Assembly: GCA_023014365.1 (NCBI GenBank)
Contig: JAEBUN010000020.1
Span: forward strand, 620,001 to 684,000
DNA length: 64,000 nucleotides
Reading direction: 5' to 3'
DNA from: Lepiota brunneoincarnata
Taxonomy: Eukaryota > Basidiomycota > Agaricomycetes > Agaricales > Agaricaceae
The notes beneath the pieces are model-generated. The model was not told the DNA's origin. It searched no databases and worked only from the letters and a program-made list of their open reading frames with translations. The position numbers were made by a program, and so were the translations under genes. Below are positions 1-10,829 of this stretch, in pieces (position 1 is the first letter of the stretch; every line of letters starts with the position of its first letter).

Positions 1-2
1 AT

Positions 3-167
3 GGATCAGCTGATCCAACCTCTGATGTAGATGGAAGTACCAAGAGAGTGGAGAGCAAGAATGGAGGAGACTCCATGGAGATAGAATCGGGAGAAGGAGA
101 TTATGAGTCAGAGGAAAGCGATGGAACATCGCACAGCAGTAAGAACGAGGACACTGACTCATTGTAA
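3..167 (+). pseudogene. C-terminal end of an unidentified acidic protein
   Basis: An open frame enters from the window edge and stops with TAA at 165-167, giving 54 residues. It is rich in Ser, Glu and Asp (for example SEESDGTSHSSKNEDTDSL at the end). No domain is visible. It abuts a possible LTR, so it may be the tail of a retrotransposon polyprotein, or simply the end of a host gene. I do not recognise it. Confidence 0.35.
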
Positions 168-408
168 TATAAATAACAGTAGGATGCCATCAGCTAGGAT
201 GCACATCATGGCCAAGACTGTGGATGACCAGTAGAACAGCCCAACTACCTATAATGAGTATATAGTATCTCATAGGTATATAAGGCCTGTACAAGTAGAG
301 ATTAAAGCCCTAAGCTTTAATCTTGTTAACAGCAGTCATTAACCCTCTCTGCCTTAACTTGGCGTGTTCCCTCGTTATCTCATTGAGCGCAATCCACTAA
401 GCTCTACA
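163..408. repeat. Possible retrotransposon LTR
   Basis: A 246 bp stretch starts TGTAATAT and ends CTCTACA, so it has TG...CA ends. It contains a TATA-like box (GTATATAAGG near 278) followed by an A/T-rich segment, as in LTR promoters. There is no second copy in the window, no clear polypurine tract before it and no target duplication visible, so this is a weak call. Confidence 0.35.
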
Positions 409-754
409 AGGCCAACCATCTTGGACACCTTGCAGAGTGATTGAAGGCCGTCTCCAGTTATCCTCGGATACAGAAGGAGCACAGATCATAACATATATAG
501 CTTCAAAGGTGATTGACCTTAGATGTCCAAAAGAAATGCACCATAGGTGTGGCACTAAAACATGAATTTTATTTATAGAATACATTATACAGCAAAGTTT
601 CATTGCCATGATGATTCCTTGTGTCCTGGAGCACGAAACAGCATACTTTGTTTCACCTCAAGTGTTACATGAAATAGATAAGCAAGATCAAGAGATCAGG
701 TCACATGATGGTGTGATACTTTTGGAGGTGTCCTCAGTAGCAGCCCAAGTAGAG
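409..754. other. Intergenic, upstream of the GMC gene
   Basis: No gene seen. A frame continuous with the GMC first exon opens at 608, but the secretion signal argues for the start at 755. The promoter presumably lies here, with AT-rich sequence (TTTATTTATAG) near 570-580. Confidence 0.4.
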
Positions 755-3049
755 ATGCCTGGGATGTTCTCCAATCTTGTCCTCGTTCTTGGACTAGCCT
801 CTTTCGGTTTGTGCGCAATCCATGGTTCAATTGATGATGTCCCAAAATTGAACTGGGATTTCATCATTGTCGGAGGTATGCAACCATCCTCTTGTTCAGT
901 ACACATCACCCAAATGAGATTTCTGTCAATCTAGGAGGCACTGCTGGCTCCGTCCTAGCGAGCAGACTAACAGAAAATCCAAAGTTCAATGTCCTCGTCA
1001 TAGAAGCAGGACCTACATATGTTCGGATTCTCTTCGTCTCCGTCAAGCCACGGCGCTAATTGTTCTTGTCTTCCAGGAATAAAGGTGTCCTCGACTCGAT
1101 CGTTCCGAGTCTGCAAAACAACACCGCTCTATCACGGTTCGACTGGAATTTCACCACGACATCGCAACAAGGGCTGAACGGCCGTTCAGTTCCTTATCAA
1201 CGCGGGCATATACTTGGTGGGAGTAGTTCCGTCAGTACGTTCATCCTCTACACAAAAGTATACGTCCAGCTTGCAAACTTTACCGAATACAGATGGTATG
1301 GTTTACACTCGAGGTTCTTCCTCCGATTTCGACCGTTTCGCAAGTGCGAGCGGGGACCGAGGATGGAGCTGGGACAGGCTCCAGCCATACATCAGAAAGG
1401 TAATAAGCAAAAGTCGGGTTTCAGTTTTTCAGACTGCTGAATGCTTTGCTCAGCACGAAAAACTCGAGGCCCCGGCCGATAACCACGATACCAAAGGCCA
1501 ATTCAACCCCGCCGTCCATAGCACGACCGGAATGGTACCCGTAACCCTCCCTGGATTCACCTTTAGTCCAGCCTTCGATGCGGCCACGTTACAGGCGAGT
1601 AGAGAATTGGGTGGGGATTTCCAGTTCAATTTGGATATGAATTCTGGTAGCCCGCTTGGGGTTGGTACGTCCATTCCATGTTTCGCAATAGACGGTGATG
1701 GGGAACCCCTGAGTAGGCTGGTTGCAATCTACCATTGGACATGATGGGACTAGAAGCAGCGCCGCAACAACGTACCTCAACTCACGGGCGCAGTCTCGGA
1801 AGAACCTACGTATCGTAACCGACACTCGTGTCGCACGTGTACTCAGGACGACTGGCAGCGATGCCAAAGGCCTGGCCATCCGCACCGTCGAGATTCGCTT
1901 CCCAGACTCACAGCGTACGGTCCGTTTGACTGCATCTAAGGAAGTCATCTTGTCCGCCGGATCCATTGGAACCCCGCACATCCTCCTGAATTCTGGCATT
2001 GGTAACCAGAACGACTTGGAAGCACTTAATATATCAACAGTGTTGCATAATCCCAGCGTGGGGCGAAATCTTTCCGACCACCCGCTCACTTTCGCTGGAT
2101 TTGGTTTGGCCCCCAACTCGATTGATCTAGGTCCCTGGGTAAAGTGGGTGGTTCAGTAAATGGATAAGGGTAGTACGCGCACTCACAGTATTCTGATGTC
2201 AGCCTGAGTTCTGACCCAGCACTTCAAGCCCGAGCGCTGGAGCTTTGGAAGACGAATAGGACTGGACCGGACGTGAAGTTGCTTGCGGGCAATCATATTG
2301 CCTGGACACGTCTACCAGATAATTCGTCCATCTTCGAAGGATCCCCTGATCCTTCCTCAGGTAGCAATTCTGCGCACATCGAGATCCTGTCGAGCGTGAG
2401 TTTTTCATAATCATGTCCCAACTTCACCAAATATTTAAACCATACCCAGGTATCTGGGGGCATCTATTTCACCCTGATTATTCTTGTCAGCCCTGGCTCT
2501 CGTGAGTTGAACAGTGGTTTCCCAAGCTCTGAAATAGTGGATGACAGAGACAAACAAAGGTGGCTCTATAACACTTCAATCAAATAACCCCTTCGATGAT
2601 CCTCTAATCGACCCAAGATTCTTCACCTCGGAGTTTGACTTATTTGCCACACGCCAAGGTCTCAGGGACGCGATACGTTTCACTAAAGCATCCGTTTGGG
2701 AGGGCGTCATCACAGACATTCTGGGACCCCTGGCCAATGGAACTACCGACGCGGATATTGACGATTACATCAAAAATACTGGTACAACGGCTCTCCATCC
2801 CGTAGCGACTGCTTCTATGTCACCCACGGGCGCAGATTGGGGCGTGGTAGATCCTGATTTGCTGGTGAAGAAGTTATCAGGATTGAGAATCGTCGACGCA
2901 TCTATTATGGTGAGCTGCCTTTGTTGCAAGTTGGCTACACGTACTAATTAGCGGGGAAATAGCCATATGTGCCTTGTGCGCATACACAGACTCCGGTGTA
3001 CATCATCGCGGAGAGGGCTGCAGATATGATTAAAGCTGCTTGGCACTGA
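755..3049 (+). CDS. GMC oxidoreductase, aryl-alcohol oxidase type (10 exons)
   Basis: Predicted secreted FAD enzyme that oxidises alcohols and makes H2O2 during lignocellulose decay. The start at 755 gives a hydrophobic signal peptide ([20 protein letters not shown]). Exons by splice sites: 755-875, 935-1020, 1077 or 1085-1234, 1293-1399, 1454-1664, 1717-2138, 2189-2395, 2450-2501, 2560-2909, 2963-3049, about 600 residues, the usual family length. Visible motifs: dinucleotide-binding IIVGGGTAGS, GMC signature 1 ([12 protein letters not shown]), signature 2 ([17 protein letters not shown]), and both catalytic histidines (LHPVATASM and [10 protein letters not shown]). The family is well established. 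One oddity: exons 2 and 3 do not join in phase at any GT-AG pair I can find, so there is either a one-base lesion or an unusual splice. All other junctions are clean. Confidence 0.92.
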
Positions 3050-3482
3050 AACCCCGAACGCTAACATAGGCCTACTGTATAATGTGCTGTTTGGAGTGCC
3101 ATTAATCTGTAAGTCGTTGGGGTGTTAGGCATTAAGTACCGCGTTAGCCATGCATGAACTATCTATCGACCCTGGCTCTAGAATAATATCCATAGTTTTA
3201 CCCATCCAAAATGCCCAAGTAGCACGCCCAAACAGAGGGTGAGAAGATTGAAGATAGCAAAGTTCCTGGGTTCGTATTTCAGAAAAGCGTGGCGAACACT
3301 TGACCGATGTCCGAGAAGTTCTTTTTGACCCGATTGGCGTTTGCCGTCTGCCCCTTGCGCCTCCGTCTCGACCCCCTTCGCCGCCGAACCCTCCTCACCC
3401 CAATGCAGTCGCCGATAACTCACCCCAACTCCACACCTCATCCTTATCCCTAACCAGTCGGCGTGGTGCAGCATAGTCATTT
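3050..3482. other. 3' flank of GMC gene
   Basis: No convincing gene. A 102-codon open frame on the minus strand (3178-3486) overlaps the end of the HNH pseudogene and lacks any family signature, so I treat it as chance. Confidence 0.4.
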
Positions 3483-4829
3483 TCATGCTAGTAGGCCCTC
3501 AAGTTTACGCATGAGCACATCATCGGATACGAACGGGCCACCAAAATAGACAGGAGCCAGAGTTGCATCCTCATCCTCATCATCGACGAACTTGTCAAAT
3601 ATATCGGAAGCTCCGGAGGCATAGGCGACCCGACTTAAGGCCAGCTGCAGGTTGCAGATCTGTGGGTCGGGGAGTGGAACTCGACCCCCGCCAGGGCCCT
3701 TTCCAAAGGCAATTTCGTCGCCATCTTTCAGCTTAGCCCAGGGTACGAGTCGATCTGGTCGAACTATTCGATAGTAGTATTTCCACTACCCGAAACGTGA
3801 ATTTGGGATCAACCAACGTGAATCGGAAAAGACTTGCCTCGCTATCCAAGAACCGTGCTTCGATCCCCAATGCCATATACTTATCCATCATGTCATGAGC
3901 GTCACTTTGGAGATTTAACGCATTGCAGGGGTTGTTGATATTCTTGAGAACGAATTGCACTCCTATGGTGGAGCCCGTGAATGACTCGATTGCGACGTGT
4001 GTCTGTGTCTAGGAAACGCATGAGTAAATCAATAACACATCATCCGAGGGGTTGGGCTACCTTCGAGCTTACTGAGAATGGAATGATATGACAACAACGG
4101 GCCACCACCATCATCGGGGGAAAAAAACATGTGCCCGTTGTGAGGCAGTTATCGCCATCACGGAGGAGGATCTGCAATATGCCTTTAGCCTTACGGACAG
4201 TGGATCAATGGTAGAAACGTGCCAAATCTCTTAAGGCTGATTGGCTCCTCTTGTTAACAGCGTAGTCTAATAATTCCTGAATCTCCCCGAATCGCCTATG
4301 ATCTGGGGTGGACTGAACAGTATCTTGAGGGGTCTTTCTCCCGCCAGGGTTTCTGACTTGGAAAAGCGGGATATTAATGATGGGTTGCCTTCTTGAGGGA
4401 AAATGGCTGCGTACATGGAATTACCAGGTGGGATAGGTAGTGACTTGGGAGGTTCGTGAGACCGGTGATATTTTGATCCGAACTCTGCAGTTCTTGATAA
4501 ATCATAGCTGCCCACTCATCTGGAGCCATGTTGCAGGTACCGACAGACACTGGTACCGCTTGAAGACGGATTCAGTCATATCGAATCTGTTTGGGCCACA
4601 GATAATTAAAAAATGCACCTGATGCCTCCGCAGTTGAATTTTCACAACGACCAAGCTCAAATATGAACTCCCTAGCTATGGTTTCTGGCGATGGGGCATG
4701 TTCGACCAGGGCCAGCAGCAAACGGTGGGCAGGCAAACTGAAGGTTGAGGTTGGTGCTTCAATACGCTTGGCGATTCCCAGAGGTGGAATTTGGGCAGGT
4801 TCTTCATCCATCCGTTTCAAAATCGCCAA
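3483..4829 (-). pseudogene. Decayed HNH-endonuclease-domain protein (agaricomycete family)
   Basis: Reads right to left. The N-terminal part resembles the helical region of the fungal HNH proteins (AHRLLLALVEHAPSPETIA). The HNH core follows: LLRDGDNCLTTGT, then VVARCCHIIPFS, an intron ending in TAG, then INNPCNALNLQSDAH. The C-terminus is LPDPQICNLQLALSRVAYAS plus an acidic tail, typical of the family. It is broken: an in-frame TGA just before STVRKAKGILQ (a CGA-type change) and a frame change near 3781-3797 between KFTFR and YYYRIVRPDR. These proteins are common and of unknown function in mushrooms, and nuclease activity is not proven. Confident as to family, fairly confident that it is dead. 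Confidence 0.75.
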
Positions 4830-5509
4830 AGCGTAATTCCCTCAGCGTCACGGTGTCATCAAAGTTTCCCTATCGCAGGAGGACGGTCGTGTTTTTCTGG
4901 ATCCAGGAGGGAAGGAATGCGTAACCAAGTGGGAGGTCCTAGGATTTTCGGTATGTCGGTCTCCACCCACCCTTAGCCTTACACTTGTCTATCTCACTGC
5001 TATCCAGCCGAGGGTACCTATCACCCTTCTTCGGCTCCAACTTCTCACTGGTCATAAGCACCAACTGCGTATACATTTAGCGAAGTATCTGAAAGGTACT
5101 ATCAGCCGAATAATTGAGTTCTACATTCATGGACGCTGTTTTGGCCCCCATCGTCGGTGACAAACTATACGCCAGATACGAAACCACAGGAGACATCACG
5201 AATGTCATCAATTACCCCACAAAAGAAATGTTCCTGCATTCTTCTGAGCTTTCTCTAATAGTGAGAATAAACTGCCACCTGTTCAGCTACCGATACTTAC
5301 ATAGTGTAACCAGCGCTTCAACAAGACAGGTCCAAATAAACGCTTTACCCAGACCTTCCGCGTCCCTGCGCCTTCAAAATTCCAGGTCCTCTGTCGAGAC
5401 GCGAAGATACCGTTTGAGGCAAACATTCTAAAGGGAGAGATGTTCCTCAACGGGGAACAATAGACTTTGCACAAATGGCGTTTTCGAGTAAAGCTATCTT
5501 CTCAATCTA
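4830..5509. other. Degenerate sequence between HNH and amidohydrolase remnants
   Basis: Only short open frames (for example 5114-5431) without recognisable domains. It may contain eroded upstream exons of the amidohydrolase, but I cannot align any of it to that family. Confidence 0.35.
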
Positions 5510-6019
5510 AATCGGACACTTGAATAACCATAACACCAGCCGGTTCCCCAAGGCAAAGATCATCGTTGGGCATCTTGGTGAACGCATTCCATCTGATTTG
5601 GTCCGCATTGACGAGCGTGAGCCATTGTATTTGGCTTCGTCACTTGTCTTCCTAACTCACATGTAGACTATAGAACTTATGCGCCAATTAGATCTTGGTA
5701 TGCCAATGAAGCGTAATGTAAGCTCATACTGGCGAACCAATATCTGGGAAACAACCTCTGGAAACTTTGCCACCCCCATGTTGAAGTTCCACATGGAAAC
5801 CATTGGGTTGGATCGCATCATGTACTCTGTTGACTACCCTTTCGTGAGTGCCATTTCCGATTGTATGGTTCTGGTGCATTGACGGAGCATGTTGTCTAGG
5901 TGGCGATACCTGAAGGAGAAGCATGGGTCAAGACGTTGGATCTTGTCTTTACAAAGAGAGAGCTTGATAGTCTCAAACGCGATGTTGCGATTAGAGTCCT
6001 TGGTCTTGACAAAGACTAG
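5510..6019 (+). pseudogene. 5'-truncated amidohydrolase (aromatic-acid decarboxylase-like)
   Basis: Three exon pieces of the amidohydrolase-2 family (gamma-resorcylate / 2,3-dihydroxybenzoate decarboxylase-like): FPKAKIIVGHLGERIPSDL, then after an intron ending TAG near 5667, TTSGNFATPMLKFHMETIG and DRIMYSVDYPFV, then after an intron ending at 5899 a 40-codon terminal exon (5900-6019) ending in TAG. In the family these segments carry the catalytic HLGE histidine and the SVDYPF aspartate. The N-terminal half with the HxH metal site is not found upstream, so I call it a fragment. Its last exon has a paralogue at 9252-9371. Confidence 0.75.
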
Positions 6020-6161
6020 GCACGCCTATGGGCGAGAGGAAAGAAATAAAGATAAAGATAATAAAGATCACATGAGTGACGGAAGATAGCCGATTCGCTA
6101 CAGGCCATTTGAGCACGCGTTACCAGATATGTCACAGGTCAGCCATTCGCGCTAAACCACC

Positions 6162-9074
6162 ATGACGGACATACAGATGGAATCCGATACGCTTCCCTCG
6201 CCCCTACGCACCGGGATGGATGAACCGATGGACACCGACACGCCATCTCCCTCTGGGCCACTGAATCTAGGAGGCGTTGATCTGTCTGGGTTTAACAAGA
6301 AGATGAAAGAGCACTCGGATCGACTTCGTTGGCGAGATTATTTTGGATTGGCTGGGGATGACGCGGAAATGTTTCGTTTCCTACTTCAGCAAGTTTTGCG
6401 ACACCTCACAACGGAATTGGCGCACACGGACTTGAAGGACGCCGTCATCAAAACCATGTCCGCCGCCGATGCCGCGAACACAGCAACCAAACTTGACAAT
6501 GAAGAGTTGGAACAGTGTAAGATTGGATTGTGGGATGGTATAAAGAAGAATGATTGGCGCAAGCTGATTCAGCGTCGTATGTGCATCTCGAGTCATTCGT
6601 TCTGCTGCAAGACAATTAAATCCCGCGCAGCTTCGCTTCATGTAGCATCCCCTAGTGAGGAATCTATCGAGTCCATCATCAACGTCGAGGACCAAGAAAC
6701 AGGTATGTCGTCGGGAACCAGGTTCAAATGCTTACCGACATTTACTTTACCACACAGCCACTCAGAGGTCTTGGGAACACGAGTTTCGGGGCGACGCTGC
6801 AGAAGGCCTATGGCAGCACATTCTGAAACACCACCGACCTGACGACACAGACATTTACGCCCAGTATGCTGCCATTGTCCAGTCTTCGGGTATGGGAAAA
6901 TCAAGAACTGTGGATGAACTAGCCAAGAAGTGTTTCGTATTGCCCTTAAATCTTCGGCAGGAGGGGTCCAGTGGTATGTTAGTTTCGGCTTGGGCATTTG
7001 TGGTACTTGATCATACTTTCATCCTTCTTTCAGGGTATCCCCCTCCGGATCGCCATGTTCGAGATTATCTCATTCCTGCCAGTTCAAGGACAGCTACCTT
7101 CAATCGTGCCAGTGCTTTCCTTGAGGCCCTATTCAAACATGCAGCTGATTATATCCGTCTTGACAAATCATCCAATTATGTTGGATTTGCGCGAACATTC
7201 AGAGAGCGCATGACTGAGGGTCAGACGATGGCAAGTCATAACAAATTTCGGAGAGAGTTCTACAGTCAAGTCATCGACAAGGCAGAGGCGCTATTACAGG
7301 AAAAGGTATGTGATTGCCCGATACATCATTATGGCTCACCAATGTGTCGGCTAGATCCAGAATAGGGCCACAGGCAATCACGATTCCCCCCTTTATTCTG
7401 CGTTCAAGGCACTTGACGATCTGCTCCAGGACCAGTGGCTGCAGGAACAGAAGACGGTGAAACCCCAAGAGAGCCCCCGGCTTGTTGTCCTAGCGTTTGA
7501 TGAAGCACATACATTGACCGAGCGGCAACCGACTTCCACCGGGGATGATTGGTCCATATTCAACGAACTTCGCCGTGTGCTACGAGCGCTAAATGGCCTT
7601 CCTTTGTTCTCGCTCTTCTTGTCAACAACTGGCAAAGTTTCTCAGTTTGCCTCTGCTGCTGGAGAGGACCTTTCGATGAGAGTTGTCAAGGGTGACTTGC
7701 GCATCATTGAACCCTACACGGATCTTGGCTTCGACCATCTCGCACATAAGATCAGTTTGGATGGCTCATGGACCCTGGAGCGGCTGACCGAGGATGATCA
7801 GATCTGTAGTCTAGGCCGCCCCTTGTGAGTATCTGGATTATGCGCCAATCTTTGTAGTTATATATTCATGAGATGATGATAGATTTGCAACCCGGAACCA
7901 ATATGGCACAGGCACTATCAAACTCGATATCATTCGGTTCGCTGCTGCAAAACTCCTCAACGCAGCCCGGCACCCATCGGAACTCTCCGCTGATCAACAT
8001 CTGGCATGCCTATCCCAACGAATTCCTATTGAATTCAGCTCGACCAATTATATGTCTCAGAGGAACGAGAGGAAGCAGGTGGAAGGACACATGCGAGTCT
8101 GCCTCAAAATCGACTCCGCCTTCGAGACCATGGTAACGACGTCCTCGTCTGAACCGATCCTCTCAGAGGCTGCCTATTACGTCATGCAAGGCCCCTCTTT
8201 CGCAGCACCACAGGCACTGAAGCAGGTGATGCAAGGATTTTCAATATCGAAGGGTGACCGTGGCGAGTTCCTGTTCCTCTTGTTGTTGATTCTTGCCCGT
8301 GATGCAGCTGTTGGTCCCCCTGACCCAAACGCGCGGCCAGAGACAGGAAAGCGCTGGATTGGGATGGCAGATTTCTTATATGGCCATGTCTTCCGCAAGC
8401 ACATCATTCCTTCAGGCTTTATAGATCAACACACGATCGATGCTCTAAATAGGCTTTCCAAGGACTTCGGTGACGCACATATCTACTTCACTCACTTCGC
8501 AAAGGTTCACGAGTACAAGGCCATTGATATCACCTCGCTGTTGTTGCTCAAAGGCCGAGGGGCAGCAGTGTTATGCGCAAACAGCCAAGCAGGAGTTGAT
8601 GCTATTAACGTATTTTTGGTGAAGGGTACGCAGTTGGTTAGGGATAATGCAGGACTTATTCTCCACCAAGTCAAGAATGACTCGCGCTATTCAGCAACTC
8701 CTAAACAGAAGCTGTTCGATGATATGGACCCTTATGGCCTCGAGATCCTCGAAGAGAATGCCCCTGCCGTTCCCTTGGTCAAGATTGTGTTTGCCCTAGC
8801 TGCAACGAAGCCCTGCCTGAAGGTTGTGCGCCACGACTCACTCGAAAACTACAATGCCGTCGTCTACGAGATTTGGTGTGCAGGCCTTTCTAAGGATATC
8901 CTAGGTCCAATCGAGCAAACGAATGTGGGTGTTTGGGATGCACTGCTTCAAGCTTCGTTCGGTTGGAAAGAATTATACAAGACCCCTTCGGTAGTAACAA
9001 GTAACCTACGAAGAGCTGCAACTCCAGGTGCAGCACGAGATGCCGCCCACTATTCTAGCTGGGCAGAGCGGTAG
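6162..9074 (+). CDS. Crinkler-like P-loop NTPase with PD-(D/E)XK-type nuclease domain
   Basis: Six exons (6162-6576, 6631-6702, 6758-6973, 7034-7305, 7355-7824, 7883-9074) join in phase to 878 codons without a stop; all introns are GT-AG, 48-60 nt. After an acidic, Ser/Pro-rich N-terminus comes an ATPase region: Walker A-like QSSGMGKSRT, the family segment YPPPDRHVRDYL, and Walker B LVVLAFDEAHTL. The C-terminus has NSQAGVDAINVFL followed by LILHQVKND, the spacing and D...QVK residues expected of the restriction-endonuclease fold found in Crinkler-type proteins. Such NTPase plus nuclease proteins are expanded in basidiomycetes and are thought to act as host- or conflict-directed effectors; function here is inferred. 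It is intact while its neighbours are decayed. The family call is from memory of motifs, not a search. Confidence 0.8.
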
Positions 9075-9251
9075 TTTACTTCAGGAGGAAGAACCAACCA
9101 GAAAGTAGGCACCTCTTCTTGCTAGGCCCTACTTGTAAGATCCTTTTTGTTGTTTGTGTCCTTCGATAGTGTTTTGTCATCTTTGGATTGTGCTTTGCTG
9201 CGCTAGGAATAAATTCACTTTTCTCACATGACTCAAGTCCCTCGCTCCTAG

Positions 9252-9371
9252 GTTTCGATGTCTGAGGGTGAGGCATGGGTTAAAATGTTGGGCAATGTCC
9301 TTTCAAAGAGGGAGCTCGAAAGCCTCAAATGTGGTGTTGCAATTGGGATGCTTGGTCTGGACAGGGACTAG
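9252..9371 (+). pseudogene. Isolated terminal exon of a second amidohydrolase copy
   Basis: A splice acceptor (CTCCTAG) is followed by 40 codons ending in TAG. The peptide (SEGEAWVKMLGNVLSKREL then LKCGVAIGMLGLDRD) matches the last exon of the amidohydrolase at 5900-6019, which is also exactly 120 nt. No other exon of the gene is present beside it. It lies about 180 bp past the stop of the Crinkler-like gene. Confidence 0.75.
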
Positions 9372-10213
9372 CATACACCCAAGGTTGTACCCTTGCATCA
9401 TGTACTCTGTCATTGTGAGACCTCAGGGGTTGTAAAATACGACATTAAAGATGGAAGTGTGTAAATAGTTACAGATAGTGTTGTTTCTCAAGATGTAGGA
9501 AAAAATGATGTTTTCGGTAAGGTCATTTTCAATGGTAAGTCTCAATATTTATGCCAGATAATGTCATGGGTATAACAATGTAATATATGGTGGTCCAGAG
9601 GAGTGGTAAAAACACCTCAAAGGGGGGGAATAGGGTATACCATACATATTATTGTTTTTCAGGCCTTAGGAAAGTGCAACAGTTTTAGTAAGATTGCTTT
9701 TCATTGGTAAACATGGATATTAAGTATTGGAATATGATACTGGAGGTTTTATTGTCATCAGCAGGAGAGAGGGATCTACTTATAGCACTCATCCTGTTTG
9801 GCAAGCTGGTGGGTTAGACAAAATATTAGCAGTATTTGGGCATCTGTTTGGCCACAACCCATAGTCATTGTTGTTGTTGTTATTTGTCAATGAATACCAA
9901 CCCTGACAATGGAGTGGAGCATTTGATGAACAAGGTGTGGATGTGTTGGAAAAAAAAAACTGGAGCTGTACCTTTATATCCAAATTATAATCATTCTCAA
10001 GTTTCAAGAGATTGAGGTGGCAATTGTTCAAAGAGATGGGTGCCAGAGAGAGTTCTGGGGTAGATAGAGAGCTGCAAATTTGTGACTGTTTCATACATTG
10101 AACTGTAGGTCAGAACAGGGTTGTCTGGGGCACTAGCCATAAATTAGGATGGAGTGAGGAAAAATAAAGAGTGACCTTGTCACTGTTGCATGTGTTTGCA
10201 TCAACATTGCATC

Positions 10214-10288
10214 CATCACCACACCTGCCCCCAACTGCCATCATTACACCTGTCCTCAGCTGCCATCATCACACCTGCCCTCAGCCAC
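10214..10288. repeat. Three-copy 25-bp tandem repeat
   Basis: Three adjacent degenerate units of 25 bp with core CACACCTGCCCTCAGCTGC. Head to tail, with no spacers. Confidence 0.7.
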
Positions 10289-10527
10289 TATCACAGCTCC
10301 CAACCACATGTATTATTATATTTATTCATGCAATCCATGTGCAAAGGTGAACCCAAGTGAAGGGGAGTATTACCCAGGTTAGGGGTTCGCTCTTGAGTAG
10401 CATGGCATTTGAGGCAAGATGTCTATACAGACTTGGTCTTGTCCTACTAGGGGTGACTTAGAGACAATGGAGCACTATAGTCCAGCTGGTTTAGAGGCAA
10501 AGAGGTATAGGAGGCAAGAACTGTATA

Positions 10528-10582
10528 ACACTAAGATAAGGATACATGGCAATGTACTGTATCCTTATATAATACTAAGTGT
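10528..10582. repeat. Imperfect palindrome / stem-loop
   Basis: Perfect 11-bp arms ATAAGGATACA (10536-10546) and TGTATCCTTAT (10558-10568) around an 11-nt loop, extended outward by ACACTAAG / CTAAGTGT with mismatches. Could be a small MITE-like relic. Only one copy seen. Confidence 0.55.
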
Positions 10583-10829
10583 GGCTATGCTCTTATTATA
10601 ATAGTCTAGACCAGAGTAATTATGAGTCATAAACTAAATATAGTCCTTCTGATGTACACTACTGATTGTTTCAGAGTGACATATGACATGGGAGAATAAG
10701 CTAAACATAACTGTCCTTCTGATATGGAATTCTGATAACATTAGGTCCATTTCTAGAGTTGTTTTCCATCACAACTTGTTATTCTCCTCCTTCAGGATAT
10801 TCTGCTAGGTAGTAAGGTTCATAGTAATT

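Larger units (their letters stand above)
9372..10829. other. Gene-poor AT-rich stretch
   Basis: No credible gene. It contains a short GTT run (near 9870), a three-copy 25-bp tandem repeat and an imperfect palindrome, listed separately. A copy of GCATCATGTACTCTGT at about 9396 matches the amidohydrolase coding sequence near 5816, possibly more debris of that gene. Confidence 0.4.

Noticed and set aside
163..408. Assigning the left repeat to a complete element
   Set aside because: Only one copy is visible and the body would lie outside the window.
3178..3486. 102-codon minus-strand ORF
   Set aside because: Overlaps the end of the HNH pseudogene in another frame and has no family features.
10214..10288. 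Possible CRISPR-like array
   Set aside because: Units are contiguous with no spacers, and the setting is eukaryotic; it is a small tandem repeat.
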